A DNA stretch of 64,000 nt, taken from contig CM075780.1 in the NCBI GenBank assembly GCA_037974665.1, positions 1,646,501-1,710,500 on the forward strand. Direction: 5' to 3'. A model generated the notes under the pieces. It saw only the letters and a program-made list of their open reading frames with translations. It was not told the DNA's origin and did no database searches. A program made the translations under genes and the position numbers. The DNA is from Ehretia macrophylla. Taxonomy: Eukaryota > Streptophyta > Magnoliopsida > Boraginales > Ehretiaceae. Shown in pieces: positions 24,378-35,519 of the stretch (the stretch's first letter is position 1; the number at the start of each line of letters is the position of its first letter).

Positions 24378-24804
24378 ATCATGTTGAGGCCACAATTGCT
24401 TTATGTGTTAACGATTCACAGTCCCAGCCTAGAGAGATGGCCCATTCAAAAGGCCCAATGGGCTTAACCACAACCCATCAGCTTCAACAATGCAGCATCC
24501 TGGCAAGACGTGATATCGACACATTGTAGGGCCCTCTGATGTCCCGCGAGTCAGGTTGTCGTCCTTTTAACAGTTAACGACGTACGATCCGGGACGAAAA
24601 AACAGAGCAAAAGAAGAAAAATGGCCTGAAACTGATGAAAACGTTCGATTTTGGGCTCCAAAAATGGGCACAACATGCAAGCTGGCTGCCCCTGTCGTAG
24701 GGCTCTCAGAGAGCTTTGCAACGGTATGTTGTGCGTCGCGTAACGCCTTACAGATCAAAAATTATGGGCACCGGAGCGACGGAGACCTGGTCACAAACCC
24801 TACA

Positions 24805-24880
24805 CCCTCGGTTTGCGGGCCCACCCTCGGTTTGCAGGCCCACCCTTAGTTTGCGGGCCCACCCTCGGTTTGCGGGCCCA
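24805..24880. repeat. 19-bp minisatellite, four copies, inside a 5S spacer
   Basis: The spacer motif ccctcggtttgcgggccca, present once in every other unit, is repeated four times in tandem here. Copies 2 and 3 carry single changes (gcagg; ccttag). This is a local expansion by slippage, seen directly. Confidence 0.95.
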
Positions 24881-24890
24881 CCCTCTACGT

Positions 24891-24929
24891 AATCTTCCAG
24901 TTTCGGGGAAAATTCGCAAAACTCCGTTC
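24891..24929. other. About 40-bp foreign segment in the spacer of the minisatellite unit
   Basis: Right of the minisatellite, ccctctacgt leads into about 40 bp (starting aatcttccag, ending ctccgttc) that no other unit has. The unit then resumes at cgaagttgtcttgcc. I do not recognise the source; it may be filler DNA from break repair. Confidence 0.8.
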
Positions 24930-25026
24930 CGAAGTTGTCTTGCCCAATGTTCCGTGGGATTCAGTAATAGAGATTTGGTGGATAAAGTATCTTGACAACC
25001 CTATCCAGTGCAAAAAAAATTGAAAA

Positions 25027-25145
25027 GGGGTGCAACACGAGGACTTCCTAGGGGGTCACCCATCCTAGTACTACTCTCGCCCAAGCACGCTTAACTTCAG
25101 AGTTCTGATGGGATCCCATGCATTAGTGCTGGTATGATCGCACCC
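25027..25145 (-). rRNA. 5S rRNA copy A38
   Basis: Full-length copy with changes cttcctag, ttcagag and ggatcccatg. Confidence 0.91.
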
Positions 25146-25704
25146 GTCATGTTGAGGGCACAATTGCTTTATGTGTTAACAGTTCACAGTCCCAGCCAAG
25201 AGAGATGGCCCATTCAAAAGGCCCAATGGGCTTAACGACAACCCATCCGCTTCAACAACGCAGCATCCTGGCAAGACGTGATATCGACACGTAGTAGGGC
25301 CCTCTGATGTCCCGCAAGTCAGGTTATCGTCCTTTTAACAGTTAACGATGTACAATCCGGGACAAAAAAAATAGTGCAAAGGAAGAAAAGTGGTCTGAAA
25401 ATGATGAAAATGTTCGATTTTGGGCTTCAAAAAGGGGCACAGCGAGCAAGCTCGTTGCCCCCATCGTATAGCTCTTAGAGAGCTTTGCAACGGTATGTTG
25501 TGCGCCGCGTAACTCCTTACGGATCAAAAGTTATAGGCACCGGAGCGATGGAGACCTGGTCACAAACCCTTCGCCCTCGGTTTGCGGGCCCAGCCTCTAC
25601 GTGAAGCGAAATTGTCTTGCCCAATGTTCCGTGGGATTCAGTAATAGAGATTTGGTGGATAAAGTATCTTGGCAACCCTAATCGGGGCAAAAAAAATTGA
25701 AAAT

Positions 25705-25823
25705 GGGGTGCAACACGAGGACTTCCCAGGGGGTCACCCATCCTAGTACTACTCTCGTCCAAGAACGCTTTACTTCGGTGTTCTGATGGGATCCGGTGCA
25801 TTAGTGCTGGTATGATCACACCT
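25705..25823 (-). rRNA. 5S rRNA copy A39
   Basis: Full-length copy. Changes ctcgtcc, aagaacgctttact and tcggtg touch the A-box region; the start reads gatcacacct. Confidence 0.88.
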
Positions 25824-26379
25824 GTCATGTTGAAGGCACAATTCCGATTTGTGTTAACGGTTCACAGTCCCAGCCTAGAGAGATGGCCCATTCAACAGGC
25901 CCAATGGGCTTAACGACAACCCAACTGCTTCAACAACACAGCATACTGGCAAGACGTGATATTGACATGTTTAGGGCCCACTGATGTCTCGCGAGTTAGG
26001 TTGTCGTCCTTTTAACAGTTCACGACGTACGATCCGGGATGAAAAAATTGAGCAAAAGAAGAAAATTGACCTGAAACTGATGAAACCGTTCGATTTTGGG
26101 CTCCAAAAATGGGCACAATGACCAAGCTGGCTGCCCCCGTCGTAGAGCTCTCAAAGTGCTTTGCAACGGTATGCTGTGCGCCGTTTAACTCCTTACGGAT
26201 CAAAAGTTATGGGCACCGGAGTGACGGAGACCTGGTCACAAACCCTACCCCTCGGTTTGCAGGCCCAGCCTCTACGTGAAGCGTAGTTGTTTTGCCCAAT
26301 GTTCCGTCGGATTCAGTAATAGAGATTTGATGGATAAAGTATCTTAGCAACCATAACCAGGGCAAAAAAAATTGAAAAG

Positions 26380-26498
26380 GCGGTGCGACACGAGAACTTC
26401 CCAAGGGGTCACCCATCCTAGTACTACTCTCGCCCAAGCACGCTTAACTTCGGAGTTCTGATGGGATCTGGTGCATTAGTGCCGGTATTATCGCACCC
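26380..26498 (-). rRNA. 5S rRNA copy A40
   Basis: Full-length copy with changes ggtgcgaca, gagaac, ccaagg, ggatctgg (GGATCC lost) and gccggtatta. Confidence 0.88.
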
Positions 26499-27055
26499 GT
26501 GATGTCGAGGGCAAAATTTCTTTATGTGTTAACGGTTCACAGTCCCAACCTAGAGAGATGGCCCATTCAAAAGGCCCAATGGGCTTAACGACAACCCATC
26601 TGCTTCAACGACACAACATACTCGCAAGACGTGATATCGACATGTTGTAGGGCCCTCTGATGTCCCGCGAGTCAGGTTGTCGTCCTTTTAACAGTTCACA
26701 ACGTACGATCCGGGACGGAAAAACATAGCAAAAGAAGAAATTGGCCTGAAACGGGTGTAAACGTTCGATTTTGGGCTCCAAAAATGGGCACTGCAAGCAA
26801 GGTAGCTGCCCTTGTCGTAGAGCTCTCAAAGAGCTTTGCAACGGTATGCTGTGCGCCGCGTAACTCCTTACAGATCAAAAGTTATGGGCGCCGGAGCGAC
26901 GGAGACCTGGTCACAAACACTACGACCTCGGTTTGCGGGCCCAGCCTCTACGTGAAGCGAAGTTGTCTTGCCAAATGTTCCGTGGGATTCAGTAATATAG
27001 ATTTGGTGGATAAAGTATCTTGGCAACCCTAACCAGGGCAAAAAAAATTGAAAAG

Positions 27056-27174
27056 GGGGTGCGACACGAGGACTTCCCAGGTGGTTACCTTTCATAGTAC
27101 TACTCTCACCCAAGCATGTTTAACTTCGGGGTTCTGATGGGATCTGGTGCATTAGTGCTGGTATGATCGCACCC
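27056..27174 (-). rRNA. 5S rRNA copy A41, divergent
   Basis: Full length but altered through the C-box region (ggtggttacctttcata), plus ctcaccc, catgttt and cggggtt. Probably a pseudogene. Confidence 0.85.
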
Positions 27175-27732
27175 GTCATGTTGAGGGAACAATTCCTTTA
27201 TGTGTTAACTGTTCACAGTCCCAGCCTAGAGAGATGGCCCTTTCAAAAGGCCCAATGGGCTTAACGACAACCCATCCGCTTCAACAACGAGGCATCCTTG
27301 CAAGACGTGATATCGACACGTTGTAGGGCCCTCTGATGTCCCGCGAGTCAGGTTATCGTCCTTTTAACAGCTCATGACGTACAATCTAGGACAGAAAAAT
27401 AGAGCAAAAGGAGAAAAGTGTCCTGAAACTGATGAAAACGTTCGATTTTGGGCTCAAAAAACGGGTACAGCGAGCAAGCTGGCTGCCCCCTTTGTAGAGC
27501 ACTCGGAGAGCTTTGCAACGGTATGCTGTACGCCGCGTAACTCCTTACAGATCAAAAGTTATGAGCACCTGAGCGACGGAGACCTGATCATAAACCCTAC
27601 GCCGTCAGTTTGCGGGCCCAGGCTCTACGTGATGCGAAGTTGTCTTGCCCAATGTTTCGTGAGATTCGGTATTAGAGATTTGGTGGATAAAGTATCTTGG
27701 CATCCCTAACCAGGGCAAAAAAAATTGAAAAG

Positions 27733-27851
27733 GGGGTGCAACACGAGGATTTCCCAGGGGGTTACCCATCCTAGTACTACTGTCGCCCAAGCACGCTTAA
27801 CTTTGGAGTTCTGATTGGATCCAGCGCATTAGTGCTGGTATTATCGCACCC
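27733..27851 (-). rRNA. 5S rRNA copy A42
   Basis: Full-length copy with changes gaggattt, ggttac, ctgtcgc, tttgg, gattgga and gtatta. Confidence 0.87.
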
Positions 27852-28407
27852 GTCATGTTGAGAGTACAATTCCTTTATGTGTTCACGGTTCACAGTCCCA
27901 GCCTAGAGAGATGGCCCATTCAAAAGGCCCAATCGGCTTAACGACAACACAACCGCTTCAACAACGTAGCATCCTCGCAAGACGTGATATCGACCTGTTG
28001 TAGGGCCCTCTGATGTTCCGCGAGTCAGGTTGTCGTCCTTTTAACAGCTCACGACGTACGATCCGGGATGAAAAATAGAGCAAAAGCAGAAAAGTGACCT
28101 GAAACTTATGAAAACGTTCGATTTTGGGCTCCAAAAATGGACACAACGAGCAAGCTGACTGCCCTCATCGTAGAGCTCTTAGAGAGCTTTGCAACGGTAT
28201 GTTGTGCGCCGTGTAACTCCTTACGGATCAAAAGTAATGGGCATCTGAGCGACGGAGACTTGGTCACAAACCCTACGCCCTCGGTTTGCGGGCCCAGCCT
28301 CTACGTGAAGCGAAGTTGTCTTGCCCAATGTTCCGTGGGATTCGGTAATAGAGATTTGGTGGATAAAGTATCTTGGCAACCCTAACCAGGGCAAAAAAAT
28401 TAAAAAG

Positions 28408-28526
28408 GGGGTGCAACACGAGGACTTCCCAGGGGGTCACCTATCCTAGCACTACTCTCGCCCAAGCACGCTTAACTTCGGAGTTCTGATGGGATCCATT
28501 GCATTAGTGGTGGTATGATCGCACCC
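28408..28526 (-). rRNA. 5S rRNA copy A43
   Basis: Full-length copy with changes cacct, tagcact, ccattg and gtggtgg. Confidence 0.9.
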
Positions 28527-29083
28527 GTCATCCTGAGGGTACAATTCCTTGATGTGATAACGGTTCACAGTCACAGCCTAGAGAGATAGCCCATTCAAAA
28601 GGCCCAATGGGCTTAACGACAACCCAACCGCTTCAACAAAGCAGCATCCTCGCAAGACGTGATATCGACACGTTGTAGGGCCCTCTGATGTCCCACGAGT
28701 CAGGTTGTCGTCCTTTTAACAACTCACGACGTACGATCCGGGACGGAAAAACAGAGAAAAAGCAGAAAAGTGACTTGAAACTGATGAAAACGTTCGATTT
28801 TGGGCTCCAAAAATGGCCACAACGAGCAAGCTAACTGCCCCCATCATAGAGCTCTCAGAGAGCTTTGCAACGGTATGCTGTGCGCCGTGTATCTCCTTAC
28901 GGATAAAAGTTATTGGCACCGGAGCGACGGAGACGTGGTCACAAACCCTACGCCCTCGGTTTGAGGGCCCAGCCTCTACGTGAAGCGAAGTTGTCTTGCC
29001 TAATGTTCCGTGGGATTCAGTAATAGAGATTTGGTGGATAAACTATCTTGGCAACCCTAACCCGGGCAAAAAAAATTGAAAAA

Positions 29084-29202
29084 GGGGTGCAACACGAGGA
29101 CTTCACAGGGGGTCACGCATCCTAGTACTACTCTCGCCCAAGCACGCTTAACTTCGGAGTTCTGATGGGATCCAGGGCATTAGTGCTGGTATGATCGCAC
29201 CC
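29084..29202 (-). rRNA. 5S rRNA copy A44
   Basis: Full-length copy with changes ttcacag, cgcatcc and ccaggg. Partner of the copy at 30437 (2-unit duplication). Confidence 0.91.
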
Positions 29203-29760
29203 GTCATGTTGAGGGCACAATTCCTTTATGTGTTACCTGTTCACAGTCCAACCCTTGAGAGATGGCCCATTCAAAAGGCCAAATGGGCTTAACGACAATC
29301 CAACCTCTTCAACAATGCAGCATCCTCACAAGACGTGATATCGACACGTTGTACGGCCCTCTGACATCCCGCGAGTCAGGTTGTCGTCCTTTTAACAGCT
29401 CACGACGTACGATTCGGGACGGAAAAATAAAGCAAAAGCAAAAAAGTGGCCTGAAACTGATGAAAACGTTCGATTTTGGTCTCCAAAAATGGGCACAACG
29501 AGAAAGCTTGCTGCCCCCGTCGTAGAGCTCTCTGAGAGCTTTGAAACGGTATGCTGTGAGCCGCGTAATTCCTTACGGATCAAAAGTTATGGGCACCGTA
29601 GCGACGGAGACCTGGTAACAAACCCTACGCCCTCGGTTTGCGGGCCCAGCCTCTACGTGAAGGGAACTTGTCTTGCCCAATGTTCCGTGGGATTCAGAAA
29701 TAGAGATTTGGTGGATAAAGTATCCTGGCAACCCAAACCAGGGCAAAAAAAATTGAAAAG

Positions 29761-29879
29761 GGGCTGCAACACGAGGACTTCCCAGGAGGTCACCCATCCT
29801 AGTACTACTCTCGCACAAGCACGTTTAACTTTGGAGTTCTGATGGGATCCGGTGCATTAGTGCTGGTATGATCGTACCC
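29761..29879 (-). rRNA. 5S rRNA copy A45
   Basis: Full-length copy with changes ggctgc, ggaggtc, tcgcac, cacgttt, tttgg and gatcgtaccc. Partner of the copy at 31114. Confidence 0.89.
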
Positions 29880-30436
29880 GTCATGTTGATGGCACAATTC
29901 CCATATGTGTTAACGGTTCATAGTCCCAACCTAGAGAGATGGTCCATTCAAAAAGCCCAATGGGTTTAACGACAACCCATCTACTTCAACAACGCAGCAT
30001 CCTCGCAAGACGTGATATCGACACGTTGCAGGGCCCTCTGATGTCCTGTGAGTTAGGTTGTCGACCTTTTAACAGTTAACGACGTACGATCCGGGATGGA
30101 AAAATAGAGCAAAAGAAGAAAAGTCGCCTGAAACTGATGAAAACGTTCGATTTTGGGCTCCAAAAATGGCCACAACGAGCAAGCTAACTGCCCCCGTCAT
30201 AGAGCTCTCAGAGAGCTTTGCAACGGTATGCTGTGCGCCGTGTATCTCCTTACGGATAAAAGTTATTGGCACCGGAGGGACGGAGACGTGGTCACAAACC
30301 CTACGCCCTCGGTTTGAGGGCCCAGCCTCTACGTGAAGCGAAGTTGTCTTGCCTAATGTTCCGTGGGATTCAGTAATAGAGATTTGGTGGATAAACTATC
30401 TTGGCAACCCTAACCCGGGCAAAAAAAATTGAAAAA

Positions 30437-30555
30437 GGGGTGCAACACGAGGACTTCACAGGGGGTCACGCATCCTAGTACTACTCTCGCCCAAGCACGC
30501 TTAACTTCGGAGTTCTGATGGGATCCAGGGCATTAGTGCTGGTATGATCGCACCC
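30437..30555 (-). rRNA. 5S rRNA copy A46
   Basis: Full-length copy with the same changes as the copy at 29084. Confidence 0.91.
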
Positions 30556-31113
30556 GTCATGTTGAGGGCACAATTCCTTTATGTGTTACCTGTTCACAGT
30601 CCAACCCTTGAGAGATGGCCCATTCAAAAGGCCCAATGGGCTTAACGACAATCCAACCTCTTCAACAATGCAGCATCCTCACAAGACGTGATATCGACAC
30701 GTTGTACGGCCCTCTGACATCCCGCGAGTCAGGTTGTCGTCCTTTTAACAGCTCACGACGTACGATTTGGGATGGAAAAATAAAGCAAAAGCAAAAAACT
30801 GGCCTGAAACTGATGAAAACGTTCGATTTTGGTCTCCAAAAATGGGCACAACGAGAAAGCTTGCTGCCCCCGTCGTAGAGCTCTCTGAGAGCTTTGAAAC
30901 GGTATACTGTGAGCCGCGTAATTCCTTACGGATCAAAAGTTATGGGCACCGTAGCGACGGAGACCTGGTAACGAACCCTACGCCCTCGGTTTGCGGGCCC
31001 AGCCTCTACGTGAAGGGAACTTGTCTTGCCCAATGTTCCGTGGGATTCAGAAATAGAGATTTGGTGGATAAAGTATCCTGGCAACCCAAACCAGGGCAAA
31101 AAAAATTGAAAAG

Positions 31114-31232
31114 GGGCTGCAACACGAGGACTTCCCAGGGGGTCACCCATCCTAGTACTACTCTCGCCCAAGCACGTTTAACTTTGGAGTTCTGATGGGA
31201 TCCGGTGCATTAGTGCTGGTATGATCGCAACC
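31114..31232 (-). rRNA. 5S rRNA copy A47
   Basis: Full-length copy with changes ggctgc, cacgttt, tttgg and gatcgcaacc. Confidence 0.9.
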
Positions 31233-31790
31233 GTCATGTTGATGTCACAATTCCTATATGTGTTAACGGTTCATAGTCCCAACCTAGAGAGATGGCCCAT
31301 TCAAAAAGCCCAATGGGTTTAACGACAACCCATCTACTTCAACAACGCAGCATCCTCGCAAGACGTGATATCGACACGTTGCAGGGCCCTCTGATGTCCT
31401 GTGAGTCAGGTTGTCGACCTTTTAACAGTTAACGACGTACGATCCGGGATGGAAAAGCAGAGCAAAAGAAGAAAAGTGGCCTAAAACTGATGAAAACGTT
31501 CGATATTGGGCTCCAAAAATGGGCACAGTGATGAAGCTGGCTGCCCCCGTCGTAGAGCTCTCAGAGAGCTTTGCAATGGTATGCTGTAAGCCGCGTAACT
31601 CCTTACGGATCAAAAGTTATGGGCACCGGAGCGACGAAGACCTGGTCACAAACCCTACGCCCTCGGTTTTTGGTCCTAGACTCTACGTGAAACGAAATTG
31701 TCTTGCCCAATGTTCCGTGGAATTCAGTAATAGAGATTTGGTGGATAAGGTATCTTGGCAACCCTAACCAGGGCAAAAAAATTTGAAAAG

Positions 31791-31909
31791 AGGGTGCAAC
31801 ACGAGGAGTTCCCAGGAGGTCACCCATCCTTGTACTACTCTCGCCCAAGCATGCTTAACTTCGGAGTTCTGATGAGATCCGGTGCATTAGTGCTGGTATG
31901 ATCGTACCC
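31791..31909 (-). rRNA. 5S rRNA copy A48
   Basis: Full-length copy with changes gaggagtt, ggaggtc, ccttgta, catgc, gatgaga and gatcgtaccc. Confidence 0.89.
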
Positions 31910-32468
31910 GTCATGTTGAGGGCACAATTCCTATATGTGTTAACGGTTCACAGTCCCAGCCTAGAGAGATGGCCCATTCAAAAGGCCAAATGGGCTTAAC
32001 GACAACCAATCCGCTTCAACAACACAACAACGTCGCAAGACGTGATATCGACACGTTGTAGGGCCCTCTGATGTCCCGCGAGTCAGTTTGTCGTCCTTTT
32101 AACAGTTCATGACGTACGATCCGGGATGGAAAAATAGAGCAAAAGAAGAAAACTGGCCTGAAACTGATGAAAACATTTGATTTTGGGCCCCAAAAATGGG
32201 CACAACGAACAAGCTGGTTGCCCCCGCCGTAGAGCTCTCAGAGAGCTTTGCAACAAGTATTTTGTGCACCGCGTAACACCTTGCTGATCAAAAGTTATGG
32301 GCATCGGAGCGACGGAGACCTGGTCCCAAACCCTATACCCTCGATTTGTGGGCCCAGCCTCTACGTGAAGCGAAGTTGTCTTGCCCAATGCTCCGTGGGA
32401 TTCAGTAATAGAGATTTGGAGGATAAAGTATCTTGGCAACCCTAACAAGGGTAAAAAAAATTGAAAAT

Positions 32469-32587
32469 GGGGTGCAACACGAGGACTTCCCAAGGGGTCA
32501 CCCATCCAAGTACTACTCTCGCCAAAGCACGTTTAACTTCGGAGTTCTGATGGGATCCGATGCATTAGTGCTGGTATGATCGCACCC
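32469..32587 (-). rRNA. 5S rRNA copy A49
   Basis: Full-length copy with changes ccaagg, atccaagta, gccaaag, cacgttt and gatgc. Confidence 0.89.
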
Positions 32588-33144
32588 GTCATGTTGAGGG
32601 CACAATTCCTATATGTGTTAACGGTTCACAGTACCAGCCTAGAGAGATGGCCCATTCAAAAGGCCCAATGGGCTTAACGACAACCCATCCGCTTCAACAA
32701 CGCAGCATCCTGGCAATATGTGATATCGACACGTTGTTGGGCACTCTGATCTCCCGCGAGTCAGGTTGTCGTCCTTTTAACAGCTCACGACGTACGATCC
32801 GGGACGAAAAAACAAAGTAAAAGCAAAAAAGTGGCCTGGAACTGATGAAAATGTTCAAATTTGGTCTCTAAAAAGGGGCACAGCAATCAAGCTGCTGCCC
32901 CCGTCGTTGAGCTCTCAGAGAGCTTTGTAACGGTATGCTGTGCGCCGCGTAACTCCTTACGGATCAAAAGTTATGGGCACCGGAGCGACAGAGACCTGGT
33001 CATAAACCCTACGCCCTCGGTTTTCGGGCCTAGCCTCTACATGAAACGATGTTTTCTTGCCCAATGTTCCGTAGGATTCAGTAATAGAGATTTGGTGGAT
33101 AAAGTATCTTGGCAACCCTAACCAGGGCAAAAACAATTGAAAAG

Positions 33145-33263
33145 GGGGTGCAACACAAGAACTTCCCAGGGGGTCACCCATCCTAGTACTTCTCTCACCC
33201 AAGCACGCTTAACTTCGGTGTTCTGATGGGATCCAGAGCATTAGTGCTGTTATGATCGCACCC
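33145..33263 (-). rRNA. 5S rRNA copy A50
   Basis: Full-length copy with changes cacaagaac, acttctctcaccc, tcggtg, ccagag and ctgttat. Confidence 0.88.
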
Positions 33264-33820
33264 GTCATGTTGAGGGCACAATTCCTTTATGTGTTACCTG
33301 TTCACAGTCCAACCCTTGAGAGATGGCCCATTCAAAAGGCCAAATGGGCTTAACGACAATCCAACCTCTTCAACAATGCAGCATCCTCACAAGACGTGAT
33401 ATCGACACGTTGTACGGCCCTCTGACGTCCGGCGAGTAGGTTGTCGTCCTTTTAACAGCTCACAACGTACGATTCGGGACGGAAAAACAGAGCAAAAGCA
33501 GAAAAGTGGCCTGAAACAGATGAAAACATTAGATTTTGGGCTCCAAAAATGGGCACAATGAGCAAACTGGCTGCCCTCGTCGTAGAGCTTTCAAAGAACT
33601 TTTCAACGGTATGCTGTGCGCCGCGTAATTCCTTACGGATCAAAAGTTATGGGCACCGTAGCGACGGAGACCTGGTCACAAACCCTACGACCTCGGTTTT
33701 CGAGCCTAGCCTCTACGTGAAACGAAGTTGTCTTGCCCAATGTTCCGTGGGATTCAGTAATAGAGATTTGGTGGATAAAGTATCTTGGCAACCCTAACCA
33801 GGGCAAAAAAAATTGAAAAG

Positions 33821-33939
33821 GGGGTGCAACACGAGGACTTCCCAGGGGGTCAGCCATCCTAGTACTACTCTCACCCAAGCACACTTAACTTCGGAGTTCT
33901 GGTGGGATCCAGAGCATTAGTGGTGGTATGATAGCACCC
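33821..33939 (-). rRNA. 5S rRNA copy A51, last minus-strand copy before the inversion
   Basis: Full-length copy with changes gtcagcc, ctcaccc, cacactt, ggtgggatccagag, gtggtgg and gatagcaccc. Its promoter side faces the plus-strand copy that starts 108 bp to the right at 34048. Confidence 0.9.
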
Positions 33940-34047
33940 GTCATGTTGAGGGCACATATGCTTTATATGTTAACGGACTGTGAATCGTTAACACTTATAG
34001 GAATTGTGAATCGTTAACACTTATAGGAATTGTGCCCTCAACATGAC
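33940..34047. promoter_or_regulatory. Head-to-head 5S promoter region at the orientation switch
   Basis: Left part: gtcatgttgagggcaca and its TATA-side sequence read as the promoter of the minus-strand copy A51. Right part: tgccctcaacatgac and an upstream ttatagg read as the promoter of the plus-strand copy B1. The usual ~430 bp of distal spacer on the left side is missing; only about 40 bp of it precede the join near 33976. Two 5S genes are therefore divergently arranged over about 108 bp. Confidence 0.92.
33980..34031 (+). repeat. 26-bp tandem duplication of the upstream 5S promoter segment
   Basis: The 26-bp unit that starts gtgaatcgttaac and ends ttataggaatt occurs twice in tandem (33980-34005 and 34006-34031). 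The right copy puts its ttatagg near -28 of copy B1; the left copy puts a second one about 26 bp further up. I see this in no other unit. Confidence 0.95.
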
Positions 34048-34166
34048 GGGTGCGATCATACCAGCACTAATGCACCGGATCCCATCAGAATTCCGAAGTT
34101 AAGCGTGCTTGGGCGAGAGTAGTAGTAGGATGGGTGACCCCCTCGGAAGTCCTCGTGTTGCACCCC
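34048..34166 (+). rRNA. 5S rRNA copy B1
   Basis: Full-length copy; changes agaattcc, gtagtagtagg and ccctcgg. First plus-strand gene, with the duplicated upstream segment. Confidence 0.92.
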
Positions 34167-34696
34167 CTTTTCAATTTTTTTTGCTCTGGTTAGGATTGCC
34201 AAGATACTTTATCCACCAAATCTCTATTACTGAATCCCACAGAACATTGGGCAAGACAACTTCACTTCACGTAGAGGCTGGGCCCGCAAACCGAGGGTGT
34301 AGGGTTTATGACAAGGTCTCCGTCGCTTCAGTGCCCATAACTTTTGATCCGTAAGGATTTACGCGGCGCACAGCATACTGTTGCAAAGCTCTCTGAGAGC
34401 TCTACGACGGGGACTGCCAACTTGCTCGCTTTGCCCGTTTTTGGAGCCCAAAATCGAAAGTTTTCATCAGTTTCAGTCCACTATTCTTCTTTTGCTCTGT
34501 TTTTAGGTCCCGAATCGTACGATGTGAACTATTAAAAGGACAACAACCTGACTCGCGGGACATCAGAGGGCCCTACAACGTGTCGATATCACGTCTTGCG
34601 AGGATGCTACGTTGTTGAAGCGGATGGGTTGTCGTTAAGCCCATTGGGCCTTTTGAATAGGCCATCTCTATAGGCTGGGACTGTGAACCGTTAACA

Positions 34697-34724
34697 CATA
34701 TAGGAATTGTGCCCTCAACATGAC
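34697..34724 (+). promoter_or_regulatory. Representative 5S upstream promoter (for copy B2)
   Basis: Upstream of the gene start at 34725 lie catatag at about -28 to -22, gccc at -14 to -11 and a C at -1. This matches the known plant 5S layout (TATA-like element near -28, GC near -12, C at -1). A second promoter type in the window has cataaagc in place of the catatagg sequence. Confidence 0.8.
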
Positions 34725-34843
34725 GGGTGCGATCATACCAGCACTAATGCACCGGATCCCATCAGAACTCCGAAGTTAAGCGTGCTTGGTCGAGAGTAGT
34801 CCTAGGATGGGTGGCCCCCTGGGAAGTCCTCGTGTTGCACCCC
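34725..34843 (+). rRNA. 5S rRNA copy B2
   Basis: Full-length copy with changes cttggtcg, agtagtcctagg and ggtggcc. Confidence 0.91.
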
Positions 34844-34860
34844 CTTTTCAATTTTTTTTC
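34844..34860 (+). terminator. Representative Pol III terminator (for copy B2)
   Basis: Directly after the gene come a T4 run and then an eight-T run. Oligo-T on the coding strand is the known Pol III stop signal. Almost every unit keeps this T4-CAA-T7/8 pattern; on the plus strand in blocks A and C it reads aaaaaaattgaaaa. Confidence 0.85.
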
Positions 34861-35400
34861 CCTGGTTAGGGTTGCCAAGATACTTTATCCACAAAATCTC
34901 TATTACTGAATCCCACGGAACATTGGGCAAGACAACTTCGCTTCACGTAGAGGCTGGACCCGTAAACCGAGGGCGTAGGGTTTGTGACCAGGTCTCCGTC
35001 ACTCCGGTGCCTATAACGTTTGATTCGTAAGGAGTTACGCGGCGCACAGCATACCGTTGCAAAGCTCTCTGAGAGCTCTACGACGGGAGCAACTAGCTTG
35101 CTCACTGTGCCCATTTTTAGAGCCCAAAATTGAGCATTTTAATCAGTTTCAGGCCACTTTTTTCCTTTGGCTCTGTTTTTCCGTCCCAGATCGTAAGTCG
35201 TGAGCTGTTAAAAGGACGACAACCTGACTCGCGGGACATCAGAGGGCCCTACAACGTGTCGATATCACGTCTTGTGAGGATGCTACGTTGTTGAAGCAGA
35301 TGGGTTGTCGTTAAGCCCATTGGGCCTTTTGAATGGGCCATCGCTCTAGGCTAGGACTGTGAACCGTTAACACATATAGGAATTGTGCCCTCAACATGAC

Positions 35401-35519
35401 GGGTGAGATCATACCAGCACTAATGGACCGGATCCCATCAGAACTACGAAGTTAAGCATGCTTGGGTGAGAGTAGTACTAGGATGGGTGACCCCCTCGGA
35501 AGTCCTCGTGTTGCACCAC
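35401..35519 (+). rRNA. 5S rRNA copy B3
   Basis: Full-length copy with changes gtgagatc, aatggacc, aactacg, gcatgc, gggtgag, ccctcgg and gcaccac. Confidence 0.88.

Larger units (their letters stand above)
28780..31430. repeat. Recent 2-unit duplication in the 5S array
   Basis: 28.78-30.08 kb and 30.13-31.43 kb match almost base for base at an offset of 1,353 bp, including private variants such as ttacctgttcac, cccttgagag and aaaaagcccaatgggttt. Confidence 0.88.
1..33979 (-). repeat. 5S rDNA tandem array, block A (about 51 units of ~677 bp, genes on minus strand)
   Basis: Head-to-tail units recur about every 677 bp (marker tcgtagagct at 21, 697, 1378, 2056 and 2733). Each unit, read on the minus strand, holds an upstream region with a TATA-like stretch near -28, a 119-bp 5S rRNA gene, a T-rich terminator and about 550 bp of non-transcribed spacer. 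The spacer holds no second gene. It does hold a short inverted repeat GCCCATT/AATGGGC about 60-90 bp upstream of the gene and the palindrome AGCTCTCAGAGAGCT. Units differ by point changes and small indels; two lost all or part of the gene. The first ~23 kb carries the spacer variant ggtcgataaag and the rest mainly ggtggataaag. Known for 5S genes: Pol III transcription with TFIIIA bound at the internal control region. Confidence 0.97.

Noticed and set aside
1-33979. CRISPR-like or centromeric satellite array
   Set aside because: The regular ~677-bp unit contains a full 5S rRNA gene with Pol III signals, which explains the periodicity.
34048-34166. 5S-derived SINE (SINE3 type) in place of real 5S genes
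   Set aside because: The copies are tandem, not dispersed, with no tail of a SINE and no target duplications.
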